DNA from: Picocystis sp. L7
Taxonomy: Eukaryota; Chlorophyta; Picocystophyceae; Picocystales; Picocystaceae
NCBI GenBank assembly: GCA_020975725.1
Contig: QXJR01000008.1
Span: forward strand, 372,001 to 436,000
DNA length: 64,000 nucleotides
Reading direction: 5' to 3'
Shown here: positions 10,900 to 20,487 of the stretch, piece after piece
Numbering within the stretch: the first letter of the stretch is position 1
Layout of the letters: every line of letters begins with the position of its first letter
Translations under genes and position numbers: made by a program
The notes under the pieces: model-generated
Told to the model about the DNA's origin: nothing
Database searches by the model: none
Seen by the model: the letters and a program-made list of their open reading frames with translations, nothing else

Positions 10900-12243
10900 A
10901 TGGCCGGCATGGCGGTGCGCGCAAGCACACCGGGAAGAAGGAGCGAGACAAGGACGTTTCGATGGAGCCACGGTTGCGCCTCCGTCTTGCTCTTTTCCAT
11001 GCTGGCCATCCCCTATCGCGCGGAGGCGAAGAACAGGCATGAAAGGAAGGCGGAGCGGGAGGCAAGGAGTCGGACGAGTTCGAGTGCCAAGGCAGGACGT
11101 GGGAAGAAGAGGAAGGACGAGAACAAGATCATCCAGATCGACAACGAAGATGGATTCGTCCTGAGAATCAACACCAAAGCCATCAAGAAGAAGGCAACGA
11201 TGATCAGAGAAAGCGTAGACGACCTGGTGAATGGGAAGACCACGTGGAAGGCACACAAATCGCCCAGGCGAACGGAGACGGTGACCGTGCAAACCGTCAA
11301 AGACATATCTGCCAGGACGAAGCAGGCCAACTGGGTGTTCCTCTCCTTGGCTGCGACCATCCTCTTTTTCATGTTCAAAGACAAGATCAACTGGCGTCTA
11401 GCTTCACCCTTCTCCTTGCGAAGGCAGAGGAAAGGAAGAGTGGTTCGAGATAGGAGCCTAGGAGGGAAGGAGGTGCACATCGCACCGCTGGAATCGTCTT
11501 TCAAAGCCCGGGCAGCAGATTCTCCTCTACAAGAGGTCTTGGAGAAGGAGCGAAAAGTGGAATCTTCGCGAAGGCTGGATAGAACCCCTTTGTTCAATCC
11601 ACCTTCCTGGTGGGTGGAGCCACCCACTTCCGTCGCTAGCTTAGCGCAGAAGCGTAGTGCCGAGATGCAGGCGAATGCCTTGCTCCGTTCCATGTTGGAT
11701 GCAAGGCTACTAGGGGCTGACTTCCCTACTTTCTCCCTAGTCGAATTTGAAGGACTGTGTAGCAGTGCTGGCATCACCATAAATGTCGAACCGGCCAATA
11801 GCCGCGAGGCACTGTTCCGATCTGGCCTGCATGCAGCGATTGAGGCCGCTGTCAGTGGTAGCTCTGTTTTGGGGGGCAAGAAGCCCCCATCCTTCATCTG
11901 TGGGCTAGCTGTGGGCATAGGTCTTGACAGGAATCGTGCTGCAACGCTCATCAAAGCGGGTGTTGCAAGCAAGTGCCGTTCGATTCTGCTCAATTGTGCG
12001 GCTCAAATGCGAAGGGAGGAAAGCGGAGATGTTTTGTTGAGCTTGATGCACGTCGATAGCCTGCTTGATGTCTTTACACCCGAAGTCAACGCTCCAGAGA
12101 CAGAGGTACTTGCTGCTGGGTTGATTTCAAGAATATCCCAGAAGGAGAGGGCGACGCTCCTGGAGACTTACCAATCCTCTGGCTTTCGCCACCTAGATTT
12201 GTTTGCTGAATTGGTGGGATTGGATTCGTCATCAGACCCGTGA
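10900..12243 (+). CDS. Unrecognised membrane protein, possibly plastid
   Basis: About 447 aa from the ATG at 10900; I do not recognise the family. The leader (MAGMAVRASTPGRRSETRTF) is basic and hydroxylated like a transit peptide. It is followed by a hydrophobic stretch ending PYRAEA, which resembles a lumenal or secretory cleavage site. A long basic region comes next, then one clear membrane span (WVFLSLAATILFFMF, about residues 145-162). The C-terminal 250 residues look like a soluble alpha-helical domain with no motif I can name. The upstream open frame crosses the divergent promoter and is ignored. A bipartite-targeted thylakoid or envelope protein is one possibility, but this is inference. 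Confidence 0.7.
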   Translation: MAGMAVRASTPGRRSETRTFRWSHGCASVLLFSMLAIPYRAEAKNRHERKAEREARSRTSSSAKAGRGKKRKDENKIIQIDNEDGFVLRINTKAIKKKATMIRESVDDLVNGKTTWKAHKSPRRTETVTVQTVKDISARTKQANWVFLSLAATILFFMFKDKINWRLASPFSLRRQRKGRVVRDRSLGGKEVHIAPLESSFKARAADSPLQEVLEKERKVESSRRLDRTPLFNPPSWWVEPPTSVASLAQKRSAEMQANALLRSMLDARLLGADFPTFSLVEFEGLCSSAGITINVEPANSREALFRSGLHAAIEAAVSGSSVLGGKKPPSFICGLAVGIGLDRNRAATLIKAGVASKCRSILLNCAAQMRREESGDVLLSLMHVDSLLDVFTPEVNAPETEVLAAGLISRISQKERATLLETYQSSGFRHLDLFAELVGLDSSSDP

Positions 12244-12305
12244 TAGGAGCTAAGACCGAGCCCTGCACCATGCTTCTGTGGAGGAAGACCTAGTCTACTT
12301 GCTAG

Positions 12306-12845
12306 TTAGGGTCTCTGCATGGAAATGCGGAAGGTTCTGAAGGCAGGAAAAAATAATGAATCGTTACCTTTGGAAGGTTTGCTTTGCAGGATGGTTTTGA
12401 ATTGTACTCTTTCGAAATGTTCTTCAAAGGAATGCACTATTAGATTCATGATGAGGCAAATTTGGCCTGGAATAAATGTGATTTGCTTTGCCTCCGTTGA
12501 AACTTTTCCGCACTTGGTTAAAGCTGCTGATTTTATACTCGTGCTCCCTTCAATTGAGCTTACCGGCAAGTTTTCGTGCATCCTGAAACAAGTCTTCAAG
12601 TAGCATGTAAGCAATGCGCCTTGGGTTCCGGGCAAAATCCTAGCCCTTGGAGCCAAGGAGATGGAAGCTGTTCCTTCAGAAACATTGTTGAATGAGGGTT
12701 GGTGGCATGCTGTCTTCCTCTCTATGGATGCGGCCCTTGCGGCCAAACCCACAGGACTACTAGAGATGATCTGTACCTTTTCTTGAGCGCTCACATCCAG
12801 GTGTGCTTCTTCTGCCCTGTTCTGATCCAACACCTCTCCCTCCAT
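12306..12845 (-). CDS. Uncertain hypothetical ORF
   Basis: A minus-strand frame stays open from 13262 to 12306. Its right part is simply antisense to the PPR gene, but about 180 codons (from the ATG at 12845) lie in otherwise empty sequence, longer than expected by chance at this base composition. No family, signal peptide or membrane segment is recognisable. The coding call rests only on openness. It would be convergent with the unknown membrane protein gene and divergent from the PPR-SMR gene. The alternative is a chance ORF. Confidence 0.3.
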   Translation of the reverse strand: MEGEVLDQNRAEEAHLDVSAQEKVQIISSSPVGLAARAASIERKTACHQPSFNNVSEGTASISLAPRARILPGTQGALLTCYLKTCFRMHENLPVSSIEGSTSIKSAALTKCGKVSTEAKQITFIPGQICLIMNLIVHSFEEHFERVQFKTILQSKPSKGNDSLFFPAFRTFRISMQRP

Positions 12846-12999
12846 TGACGAACACCATGCCCTTTGCGGTGTGGAGACGCCCTGTTTCTGTATCTGCACC
12901 GTGAACCTGTCCATAGGCACCTTTCCACATGCAGGAGGGGTGAAGGACTTGGTGTGCAACCTTGGTCCATTCGCACCACCGAACGAGGCGACCGACGGC

Positions 13000-14790
13000 A
13001 TGGAAAGCGTGCGTCGCGTCGCCATGCGCATCGCATTCTTGCGGGTTGCAAGGACGCTGTCGGGAGTGACTGCAGCTTGGGACGCACCCAAAGGCCCGCT
13101 GGACCTTCCCAGGCTGCGAAAGGCGGTGATGGAGGCGCCGCTGGGAAGCGGGACGGTCCAAAAGGTCCTCCGCGAGGCAGTGCGAAACGGATTCCGACGT
13201 CCACAAGGACTCACCATGCTGCTTTCGCTGTGTGGGACGCACAAGCAGAGCCAAAGGGCCATGGAGCTGTTCCGAGCTGCTCAAGCAGAAGGACTGCGGA
13301 CCAACACTTACACCTACAACGCACTGCTGCACACTTTGGCCAAGAGTGGAACCTCCAAAGAGGCCGAAGCTGTGTACAAAGAAATGGTGGAACAAGGTGT
13401 TCCACTCAGCGCCCACACCTTTGGAGCTATGATTGCTATCATGGACGCGACCCGGAGACCAGACAAGGCCCTGCAGCTACTCCACGAGTGCAATCGAACG
13501 GTGCAAGAACCCAACCTCATCATATACAATAAAACACTGTCTGCGCTCGCAAACAGCAAATGGTGGAAAGAATCCCTACAACTTCTGGAAGAAATGAAGC
13601 AGAAGGATATCCAGCCAGATTTCGTGTCAGTTATGTATGTCACGCGTGCCCTTGTACACTGTCCAGATGATTGGACGGTGGGAAGAACCCTGGAGAAGCT
13701 GGAGAAATACGCTGCTGATGCGGGGACGTATTCAAACCTCATGGGTTACTATGCGCGTGCAGGAAAGTGGCAGAGCATCATTGAACTGCATGATCGGATG
13801 GTGAAAAAAAAAATCAGGCTTACCCCTAGGGTGTACAACAACATTATTGTGGCATACGGAAAGTGCGGGAAGCTAGACCAGGCATTGACACACTTCAATC
13901 AGCTGAAAGATGCAGGACATAGCCCTGATGCTGTGTTGTTTAGCTCTCTGATTGACTGCTTTGGCAAAGCCAAGCAATGGGAGAAGTCTCTTGAGTATTT
14001 TGAACAGCTATTGCATTCAGGAGTCAAGCCTAACGTTTTGCACTTTACGGCGTTAATAAGCTCGCTTGAGAAGGGGCTACAGTGGCAAAAGGCTCTGGAA
14101 ATTTTCCAACAGATGAAAGATGCAGGTGTGCAACCGAATTTAATTACATACAATGCTTTAATCAGTGCTTGCGAGAAGGGCGGGCAAACCGAGAAGGCCT
14201 TCCAAATTTTTGATGAGCTTCTTTCCCAGGGGTTAGAGCCAGACACGATCTCTTTCAGTGCTCTCATCTGCGCCTGCGAGAAGCAGGGAAAGTGGAGAGC
14301 TGCTCTGAAAACGTACATAGACATGCAAAAGCGAGGAGTGGAGCCTAACGATTATACATATCGTTCTTTGTTGGACATTTTAGTGCGAGCTGGTCAGATC
14401 CAGACAGCGACTGAGGTTCATCGAGATGCTTACAAAAGGGGGATATTTTGTCATTTCGACAAGGATATCGCAAGGCTGGGACAGATCGACTTGCACAAAG
14501 CTTCCTCAGCCGGAGCCATTGCAGTGCTTGTGTCTTGGCTCAGGAATATCAAACGCTCGCACATGCTAGGTAAGTCATTTCCTGAGCAAGAGGCACTCAT
14601 TATTACTGGTTGGGGGCGCAGAAGTGAAGAGATCGGCCAGAGCAAGGTTCGGGAAGCTGTCATAGATTTCTTGACGAACTCTAGCAAACGCCCGCTTCCC
14701 TTCAAGATACCACTGCACAATCGCGGCCGTTTTTTGGTGGACGCAGACATTCTTCGTGATTGGATCATGCGTGATGCACGGCTCACTTGA
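13000..14790 (+). CDS. PPR-SMR protein
   Basis: About 596 aa. At least nine pentatricopeptide repeats run from about residue 80 to 470; examples begin NTYTYNALLHTLAKSG, NLITYNALISACEKGG, DTISFSALICACEKQG and NDYTYRSLLDILVRAG. A C-terminal SMR (MutS2-related) domain follows, starting IDLHKASSAGAI and containing LIITGWGRRSEE, then a PFKIPLHNRGRF tail. PPR-SMR proteins act in organelle RNA metabolism or chloroplast signalling in plants (GUN1, pTAC2, SVR7). PPRs bind RNA one base per repeat and SMR domains can be nucleases. The start at 13000 is followed by an Arg/Ala-rich leader compatible with organelle import, though upstream frames leave the N-terminus open to doubt. Confidence 0.87.
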   Translation: MESVRRVAMRIAFLRVARTLSGVTAAWDAPKGPLDLPRLRKAVMEAPLGSGTVQKVLREAVRNGFRRPQGLTMLLSLCGTHKQSQRAMELFRAAQAEGLRTNTYTYNALLHTLAKSGTSKEAEAVYKEMVEQGVPLSAHTFGAMIAIMDATRRPDKALQLLHECNRTVQEPNLIIYNKTLSALANSKWWKESLQLLEEMKQKDIQPDFVSVMYVTRALVHCPDDWTVGRTLEKLEKYAADAGTYSNLMGYYARAGKWQSIIELHDRMVKKKIRLTPRVYNNIIVAYGKCGKLDQALTHFNQLKDAGHSPDAVLFSSLIDCFGKAKQWEKSLEYFEQLLHSGVKPNVLHFTALISSLEKGLQWQKALEIFQQMKDAGVQPNLITYNALISACEKGGQTEKAFQIFDELLSQGLEPDTISFSALICACEKQGKWRAALKTYIDMQKRGVEPNDYTYRSLLDILVRAGQIQTATEVHRDAYKRGIFCHFDKDIARLGQIDLHKASSAGAIAVLVSWLRNIKRSHMLGKSFPEQEALIITGWGRRSEEIGQSKVREAVIDFLTNSSKRPLPFKIPLHNRGRFLVDADILRDWIMRDARLT

Positions 14791-15505
14791 CTTTTGCCAC
14801 TTGAAGGTTGTTCACATTCATTTTTCTAGGAGCACATGCACGGCGACGTGCACAGTACAGTATGGACACAGCACCTCCGTGAAAGATGGCCACAGGCACT
14901 CTCAAACGGTGCATTATTATTTCTTTCGGTCTGTTGTCGCATTCCCAGGACGTCAAAATCTGGATATGCTCTGTGTCTCATGTGACGAGCAGTAGAGCAC
15001 GGTCATCGTGAAGTTCGGGCGATGCTCTTGCATGGGCCTGGAGTATCCATCATGGGATTGGGATCATGCAGGCCTTCAGTGCAGGGTACAACTCTCGGGA
15101 AGTGCCTGCGATACCGGGTGTTTGGACGCATCAGCTTGCCTGCATTGCATTTTCAGTCTCTTTGGGACCACATTGACAGACTGGCAATTTTTTAGGTTGA
15201 ATGTATTTCAAACTCCTCTCTCCGGTTTGGGTTTCCTGGTCTTGCTCGTCTTCGCACGTGGTATTGCCCATGCCGTCACGTCGTTCGGTATCCGCTTCAT
15301 CGTCGGGCAACCCATCCATCGATCAGCTGGCCATCATCTCCCTTCCATTGCGTGCGGTGCACCCATGGTTGGCCATCCTTCTTCGCGGTGGGACACTTTC
15401 TCCATCGACGGTCTTGGACGGATCCAATCCCTTTCTATCCGGTCGGGATGGAACCGGGTTTTCGACCCCAGGACTGGCCGGTTCAACCTCCGATTCGAAA
15501 GGGAG
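14791..15505. other. Intergenic, 0.7 kb, promoter remnant split from its gene
   Basis: Between the PPR-SMR stop and the Copia element. No coding region recognised. The last 120 bases (about 15400-15505) carry the CCGGTTC / GGATCC / CGAAAGGGAGG words that stand before other genes here. They probably belonged to the promoter of the TLP18.3 gene before the element separated them from it by nearly 4.9 kb. Confidence 0.45.
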
Positions 15506-15510
15506 GGATA
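15506..15510. repeat. Target-site duplication, left copy
   Basis: GGATA directly before the left LTR, matched by the same five bases directly after the right LTR. Confidence 0.9.
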
Positions 15511-15992
15511 TGTTGAAACGAATGTTAATTCGTCTAGGGTTTACAGCTCTCCCTCCAAGACCGAGTCCTCCGACCAAGGGGAAGGGTCGATCGACAGCTC
15601 AACATGTGGATCGCCGACGACATGACCAGCGACAAACAAACGTCGTGCAAGAACGAACCACAGAATTCGACATACGACGGACGAATTCACTCAAGTATAC
15701 CAATGAGAATACATTGTACGAAATCAAACATCTGCGACTATTTAAGAGCGCAGTGCATGCCTTGTAATACAGAACTTTGACGAAGTCACCACCTCCATAC
15801 CAGAATTCTCCTGTCATCGAGCAAGCACATCGAAACTCATTGTCGAAGGACCAAAGAACACGTGGAAGAAGCAGGATAAAGGATCAATTATACCGCGCAG
15901 TAGCGAAAGACATACTGTACAGCGGTTCACAACCACGTCACAACAGTGCGTGGAACACAGAGTTTAAACTCAGAGATATCGATATTTCAACA
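15511..15992 (+). repeat. Left LTR of the Copia element
   Basis: 482 bp, beginning TGTTGAAA and ending TTTCAACA, which are inverted complements of each other. No difference from the right LTR was seen on side-by-side reading. A TATTTAAGAG word about 230 bp in (near 15738) may be the TATA region. Confidence 0.93.
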
Positions 15993-16022
15993 GGTTAAGA
16001 GCCTTGATACAAGAGTACAACC

Positions 16023-19000
16023 ATGAATGATCCCACACAGCTCAACAGTGTTCCCCTACTAGATGGAGAAAATTGGAAGGACTGGTTCTTTCGAATGGAA
16101 AACCACCTTCGTCTCAATGGACTGTGGGCAGTCACTATGAGTGAACCCACCAAGGAGGAAAAAGACAGAACAACATTGGAAAAAATGGATTCAGCAAGAG
16201 TAAGACTATTACAATGCATACAAATTGATTATGTGGATAATGTGGTGACCTGTGAAACACCACATCAGGTCTGGACAGGGATCAAGCAAATGCATGAAGA
16301 AACTGGATTTGTCCGTGAAAGGGCATTAAAATCTGAATTAAGCAAGTTCAAGAAAGTACCTGAAGAAAGCATCGAGCAATACTTGAATAGGTTAGTACAA
16401 ATTGCTAATGGACTGAGGAACATCGGGGTGACCATCTCTGAAAAGGAGAAAGTCACCATCGCACTCAACTCCTTACCTGCAGAGTACAACACTCTCACCA
16501 CCATGCTGGATTTGGTGGGAGAAGTGAAGTCTTTTGCTGACATCAGAAGGATTCTTGTGCGTGAGGAAGCCAAGCTCAGTATAAATATGAGCTATTTTGC
16601 TGGAAATCTTCAAGCAACTGCTCAAAATCCACCTACAGCACCTGCGCAAAAACAGAAAGTGAAGTGTCAGTACTGCCAGAAAATCGGGCATGAAGTCGAT
16701 ACCTGCAGGAACATAATGCGAGATTACGGCATTGAGGGTCCAGTTGTACCAAGCAAATACAAAAACAAGACCAAAAGTAAACCAAAGAACCAAGGAATGC
16801 AAAAACTGATGGCTGCATTGACCAGTCACCAGGCCACCGAAACTAACGGTGGCTGGATCATTGATTCTGGTGCATCCTGGCACATAACTGGAAACAAAGA
16901 CATATTAGAGGTCAGTTCAATCAAGAAAAAGGAAGTGCAAGTTGAGATCACTGATGGATCCATACTTACCTCCCAACTGATGGGTACCGCAGAGCTTACA
17001 CTGACCAACAGCCCTAATACAAAACTGATTCTGCAGAATGTTTTGTACATCCCACAAGCATCAGCCAATCTGATCTCAGTGAAGGACCTGTGCCGCAGAG
17101 GGATGACTGTCATTTTTGGTCCTAATGGCTGCAAAATACAAAAGGGAAAGATCAAACTTTCAGTCAGTACAAAACACGGCAACTATTACTGCCTACAAGC
17201 AACAGCGAAAATATGGCATCAACGCCTTGGCCATGTCAATGCAGCCCGTATCCGTAAGCTGAACTTACCATACAAGGTTGATGGACCTTGTGAAGCTTGT
17301 ATCACCTGCAAACAAACGGCAGCAAAACATCAGCCAAAGGACTACAAGTATAAACCGCTGGATCTGGTTTACCTGGATGTGATGGGACCAATAAGTCCCG
17401 AGACACCTGCTGGATTCACACACATATTGTCAGTACTGGATCACTCAACAAAGTTTGGGATGACATACCTGATGACCAGCAAGGGTGAAGCTGGCAAATT
17501 CACCAAGCAAGCTCTCACAAGTCTGGAAAGACTTTCTGGTGGCTCAAAAGTCAAAGCCATCAGAACAGATCGAGGACAAGAATTCCTCGGATCAGACCTG
17601 AAGGCATATCTAGATGACCGTGGAATCAGTCATGAACTGACTGCTGGTTATGCCCCTGAACAGAATGACGCTGAACGGTTCAACAGGGATTTGCGCGATC
17701 ATGCAAGCACCATGTTAGCCAACAGCAACTTACCTTCCAAATATTGGGGAGAAGCAGTCAGAAACTACTCATACACCAGGAACAAACTCCCTGAATCAAA
17801 TGGTGCTGATAAACAGACACCCTATGAAAGACTCACAGGACAAGAAGCAATCCTGAAAAACCTGCGCGTATTCGGTTGCGAGTGTTGGGTATTACGCCCC
17901 AAACACAGAATTATTGGCAAGTTCGAACCAAGAAGTACCAAAGGGATACTCCTTGGTTACGAGAACTCCACCACTTACAGAGTTCTTGCTGGTAGCAACC
18001 TGGTCATAAGCAGAAACGTCAGATTCAATGAACAGAAGATGGGCGAATACGTCCCCACGATTCACGAAAAACGTACCTTTGGTGAATTGGTAAGCTACCA
18101 ACACCAGCCAATCCAGTGGGAGAATACCCCCACTGAATTGGCTGATATGGGTGTCAATGATACCCATTCAGCTTCAAGTGAAGACCAAAGTGAACAATCT
18201 GCAGAACCACTTCCAGAAACTGACATCAGTAATCAGATCATGGAAACAGAACCAAACAATGGTCAGCGATATAACCTGCGGCCAAACAGAAGAACGGACT
18301 ACACCGCATTCCTTACCAAAGACTTACCTGATAAATTTGATGGATATAATCAAGCAATGAGCAGACCAGATAGTGAACAGTGGCAGGATGCCGTAAAAAC
18401 TGAACTCACTTCATTGAGCCAAATGCGCACCTGGACGTTTGCTGAATTACCCAAAGGTAAAAAGCCACTGGGTACTAAATGGATCTTCAACATTAAGAGA
18501 GATGGCTTGAACAATATCGTAAAGTATAAGGCCAGACTAGTGGCCTTGGGCTGTCATCAGCGTCCTGGAGAAGATTACGATGAGATCTATGCATCAGTAG
18601 TCAGCAAAAATGCACTCAGACTTTTTCTCGCAGCAGTAAATCAGCTGGACTTACACTTACATCAATTGGATGTGGAAACTGCCTTTCTAAATGCAGAACT
18701 CGGAGAAGAAGTATACCTGCGCATTCCCAGAGGTTTAACAAACAGCAAAGAGTCAGCTCAAGTTCTGAAGCTCAACAGAAGCCTATATGGACTGAAACAG
18801 GCTCCCCGTGCATGGAATCAAGAATTGACCAAAACACTGACTGCACTCGGATTCACATGCAATCAACTGGACCAAAACGTAATGAAGTGTACATCCACAG
18901 AAGCCATAATCTACATGTGTTTCTATGTAGATGACATACTGATTGCCGGCCGAGATTTGCAGTGTGTACAGACCATGAAAGATCTGATACACTCCAAATA

Positions 19001-20021
19001 TAAAATCACTGACATGGGAGAGGCCCAGCACTTTCTCGGAATGACGATCATCAGAGATCGTAAAGCAGGAACCATGATACTGCATCAAGCAAACAAGGTC
19101 AGTGACTATGTACAGCAGCATGGTATTGAAACAAGCAAAACTCAATCAATACCGCTGAACGTACCTCTGCTGGATAATCCACTTGAAGAGTCAGTAGAAC
19201 ACCTGCAATATCAGAAAATATGTGGTCAGCTTCAATATCTCAGTGGAACCACCAGACCGGATATCTGCTACGCAGCATCAGCATTGGCAAGGTACAACTC
19301 AAATCCAAAGAAATCACACTGGAATGCTCTCCGTGGAACATTGAAGTACCTGCATGGAACAGAAAACAAACAGTTAGTCTATCAAGCCACAGATGAAAAC
19401 ATATCGAAGCACATCAGTGTTGAAGCTTACAGCGATGCAGATTATGCTGGAGAAAAGAGCAGCAGAAGGTCAAGAACTGGATATGTGATCCATGCAATGG
19501 GATCACTGGTGGCCTGGCAAAGCAAGATGCAACCTACCATTGCAATATCCACTACAGAAGCAGAATATCAGGCAGCCACAGCCACAGTCAAAGAAGTACT
19601 GTGGATCAAGAACTACCTGAAGGAACTACTGGAACCACAAACAATATCTGCAAAGATCAAGATGGACAATCAGTCAGCGTTACGTTTGATACTGAATCCA
19701 CAATCCGTTACGCGCGCAAAGCACATTGACGTGCAACATCACTTTCTACGTGAACGTGCAGTGCGTGATGAAGTACAGTTCGAATACTGCCCCACTGACC
19801 GGATGTTCGCCGACTATCTTACCAAGCAAGTGCCACTGCAGAAGTTCAAGATCTGCATCCACGCCATCGGTATGAAAGAACCCTCGGAAACAGAGCTGAG
19901 TGGGAGTGTTGAAACGAATGTTAATTCGTCTAGGGTTTACAGCTCTCCCTCCAAGACCGAGTCCTCCGACCAAGGGGAAGGGTCGATCGACAGCTCAACA
20001 TGTGGATCGCCGACGACATGA
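16023..20021 (+). CDS. Copia gag-pol polyprotein
   Basis: Single open frame of about 1332 codons. It begins 31 bp after the left LTR and its last codons run into the right LTR. Parts in order: a UBN2-like gag with a CCHC zinc knuckle, protease with a DSGA core, integrase with an HHCC head and DDE core, reverse transcriptase with YVDD, and RNase H. Expression as one polyprotein cut by its own protease is usual for the family. It appears intact. Confidence 0.93.
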   Translation: MNDPTQLNSVPLLDGENWKDWFFRMENHLRLNGLWAVTMSEPTKEEKDRTTLEKMDSARVRLLQCIQIDYVDNVVTCETPHQVWTGIKQMHEETGFVRERALKSELSKFKKVPEESIEQYLNRLVQIANGLRNIGVTISEKEKVTIALNSLPAEYNTLTTMLDLVGEVKSFADIRRILVREEAKLSINMSYFAGNLQATAQNPPTAPAQKQKVKCQYCQKIGHEVDTCRNIMRDYGIEGPVVPSKYKNKTKSKPKNQGMQKLMAALTSHQATETNGGWIIDSGASWHITGNKDILEVSSIKKKEVQVEITDGSILTSQLMGTAELTLTNSPNTKLILQNVLYIPQASANLISVKDLCRRGMTVIFGPNGCKIQKGKIKLSVSTKHGNYYCLQATAKIWHQRLGHVNAARIRKLNLPYKVDGPCEACITCKQTAAKHQPKDYKYKPLDLVYLDVMGPISPETPAGFTHILSVLDHSTKFGMTYLMTSKGEAGKFTKQALTSLERLSGGSKVKAIRTDRGQEFLGSDLKAYLDDRGISHELTAGYAPEQNDAERFNRDLRDHASTMLANSNLPSKYWGEAVRNYSYTRNKLPESNGADKQTPYERLTGQEAILKNLRVFGCECWVLRPKHRIIGKFEPRSTKGILLGYENSTTYRVLAGSNLVISRNVRFNEQKMGEYVPTIHEKRTFGELVSYQHQPIQWENTPTELADMGVNDTHSASSEDQSEQSAEPLPETDISNQIMETEPNNGQRYNLRPNRRTDYTAFLTKDLPDKFDGYNQAMSRPDSEQWQDAVKTELTSLSQMRTWTFAELPKGKKPLGTKWIFNIKRDGLNNIVKYKARLVALGCHQRPGEDYDEIYASVVSKNALRLFLAAVNQLDLHLHQLDVETAFLNAELGEEVYLRIPRGLTNSKESAQVLKLNRSLYGLKQAPRAWNQELTKTLTALGFTCNQLDQNVMKCTSTEAIIYMCFYVDDILIAGRDLQCVQTMKDLIHSKYKITDMGEAQHFLGMTIIRDRKAGTMILHQANKVSDYVQQHGIETSKTQSIPLNVPLLDNPLEESVEHLQYQKICGQLQYLSGTTRPDICYAASALARYNSNPKKSHWNALRGTLKYLHGTENKQLVYQATDENISKHISVEAYSDADYAGEKSSRRSRTGYVIHAMGSLVAWQSKMQPTIAISTTEAEYQAATATVKEVLWIKNYLKELLEPQTISAKIKMDNQSALRLILNPQSVTRAKHIDVQHHFLRERAVRDEVQFEYCPTDRMFADYLTKQVPLQKFKICIHAIGMKEPSETELSGSVETNVNSSRVYSSPSKTESSDQGEGSIDSSTCGSPTT

Positions 20022-20388
20022 CCAGCGACAAACAAACGTCGTGCAAGAACGAACCACAGAATTCGACATACGACGGACGAATTCACTCAAGTATACCAAT
20101 GAGAATACATTGTACGAAATCAAACATCTGCGACTATTTAAGAGCGCAGTGCATGCCTTGTAATACAGAACTTTGACGAAGTCACCACCTCCATACCAGA
20201 ATTCTCCTGTCATCGAGCAAGCACATCGAAACTCATTGTCGAAGGACCAAAGAACACGTGGAAGAAGCAGGATAAAGGATCAATTATACCGCGCAGTAGC
20301 GAAAGACATACTGTACAGCGGTTCACAACCACGTCACAACAGTGCGTGGAACACAGAGTTTAAACTCAGAGATATCGATATTTCAACA
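19907..20388 (+). repeat. Right LTR of the Copia element
   Basis: 482 bp, directly after a purine-rich tract ending GAGTGGGAG. It appears identical to the left copy. Confidence 0.93.
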
Positions 20389-20393
20389 GGATA
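20389..20393. repeat. Target-site duplication, right copy
   Basis: GGATA directly after the right LTR, the partner of 15506-15510. Confidence 0.9.
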
Positions 20394-20487
20394 CTTGGGA
20401 TGGGTTTCGACGAGACCGGACCAGAACCGCTACGAGACCACGTGCGGTGCCTCTTCCGCACCACGTGCGCTTCGTATTCCAGGCGAC

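Larger units (their letters stand above)
15511..20388 (+). mobile_element. Ty1/Copia LTR retrotransposon, looks whole
   Basis: Complete-looking 4.88-kb element. The 482-bp LTRs at both ends appear identical by eye, and the flanks carry a perfect 5-bp target duplication (GGATA). Order of parts: left LTR, gag with a CCHC knuckle, aspartic protease, integrase, reverse transcriptase, RNase H, a purine-rich tract, right LTR. Integrase before reverse transcriptase is the Copia order. Identical LTRs imply a very recent insertion. No breaks are evident. It sits about 100 bp upstream of the TLP18.3 start codon, in the same orientation. Confidence 0.95.
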
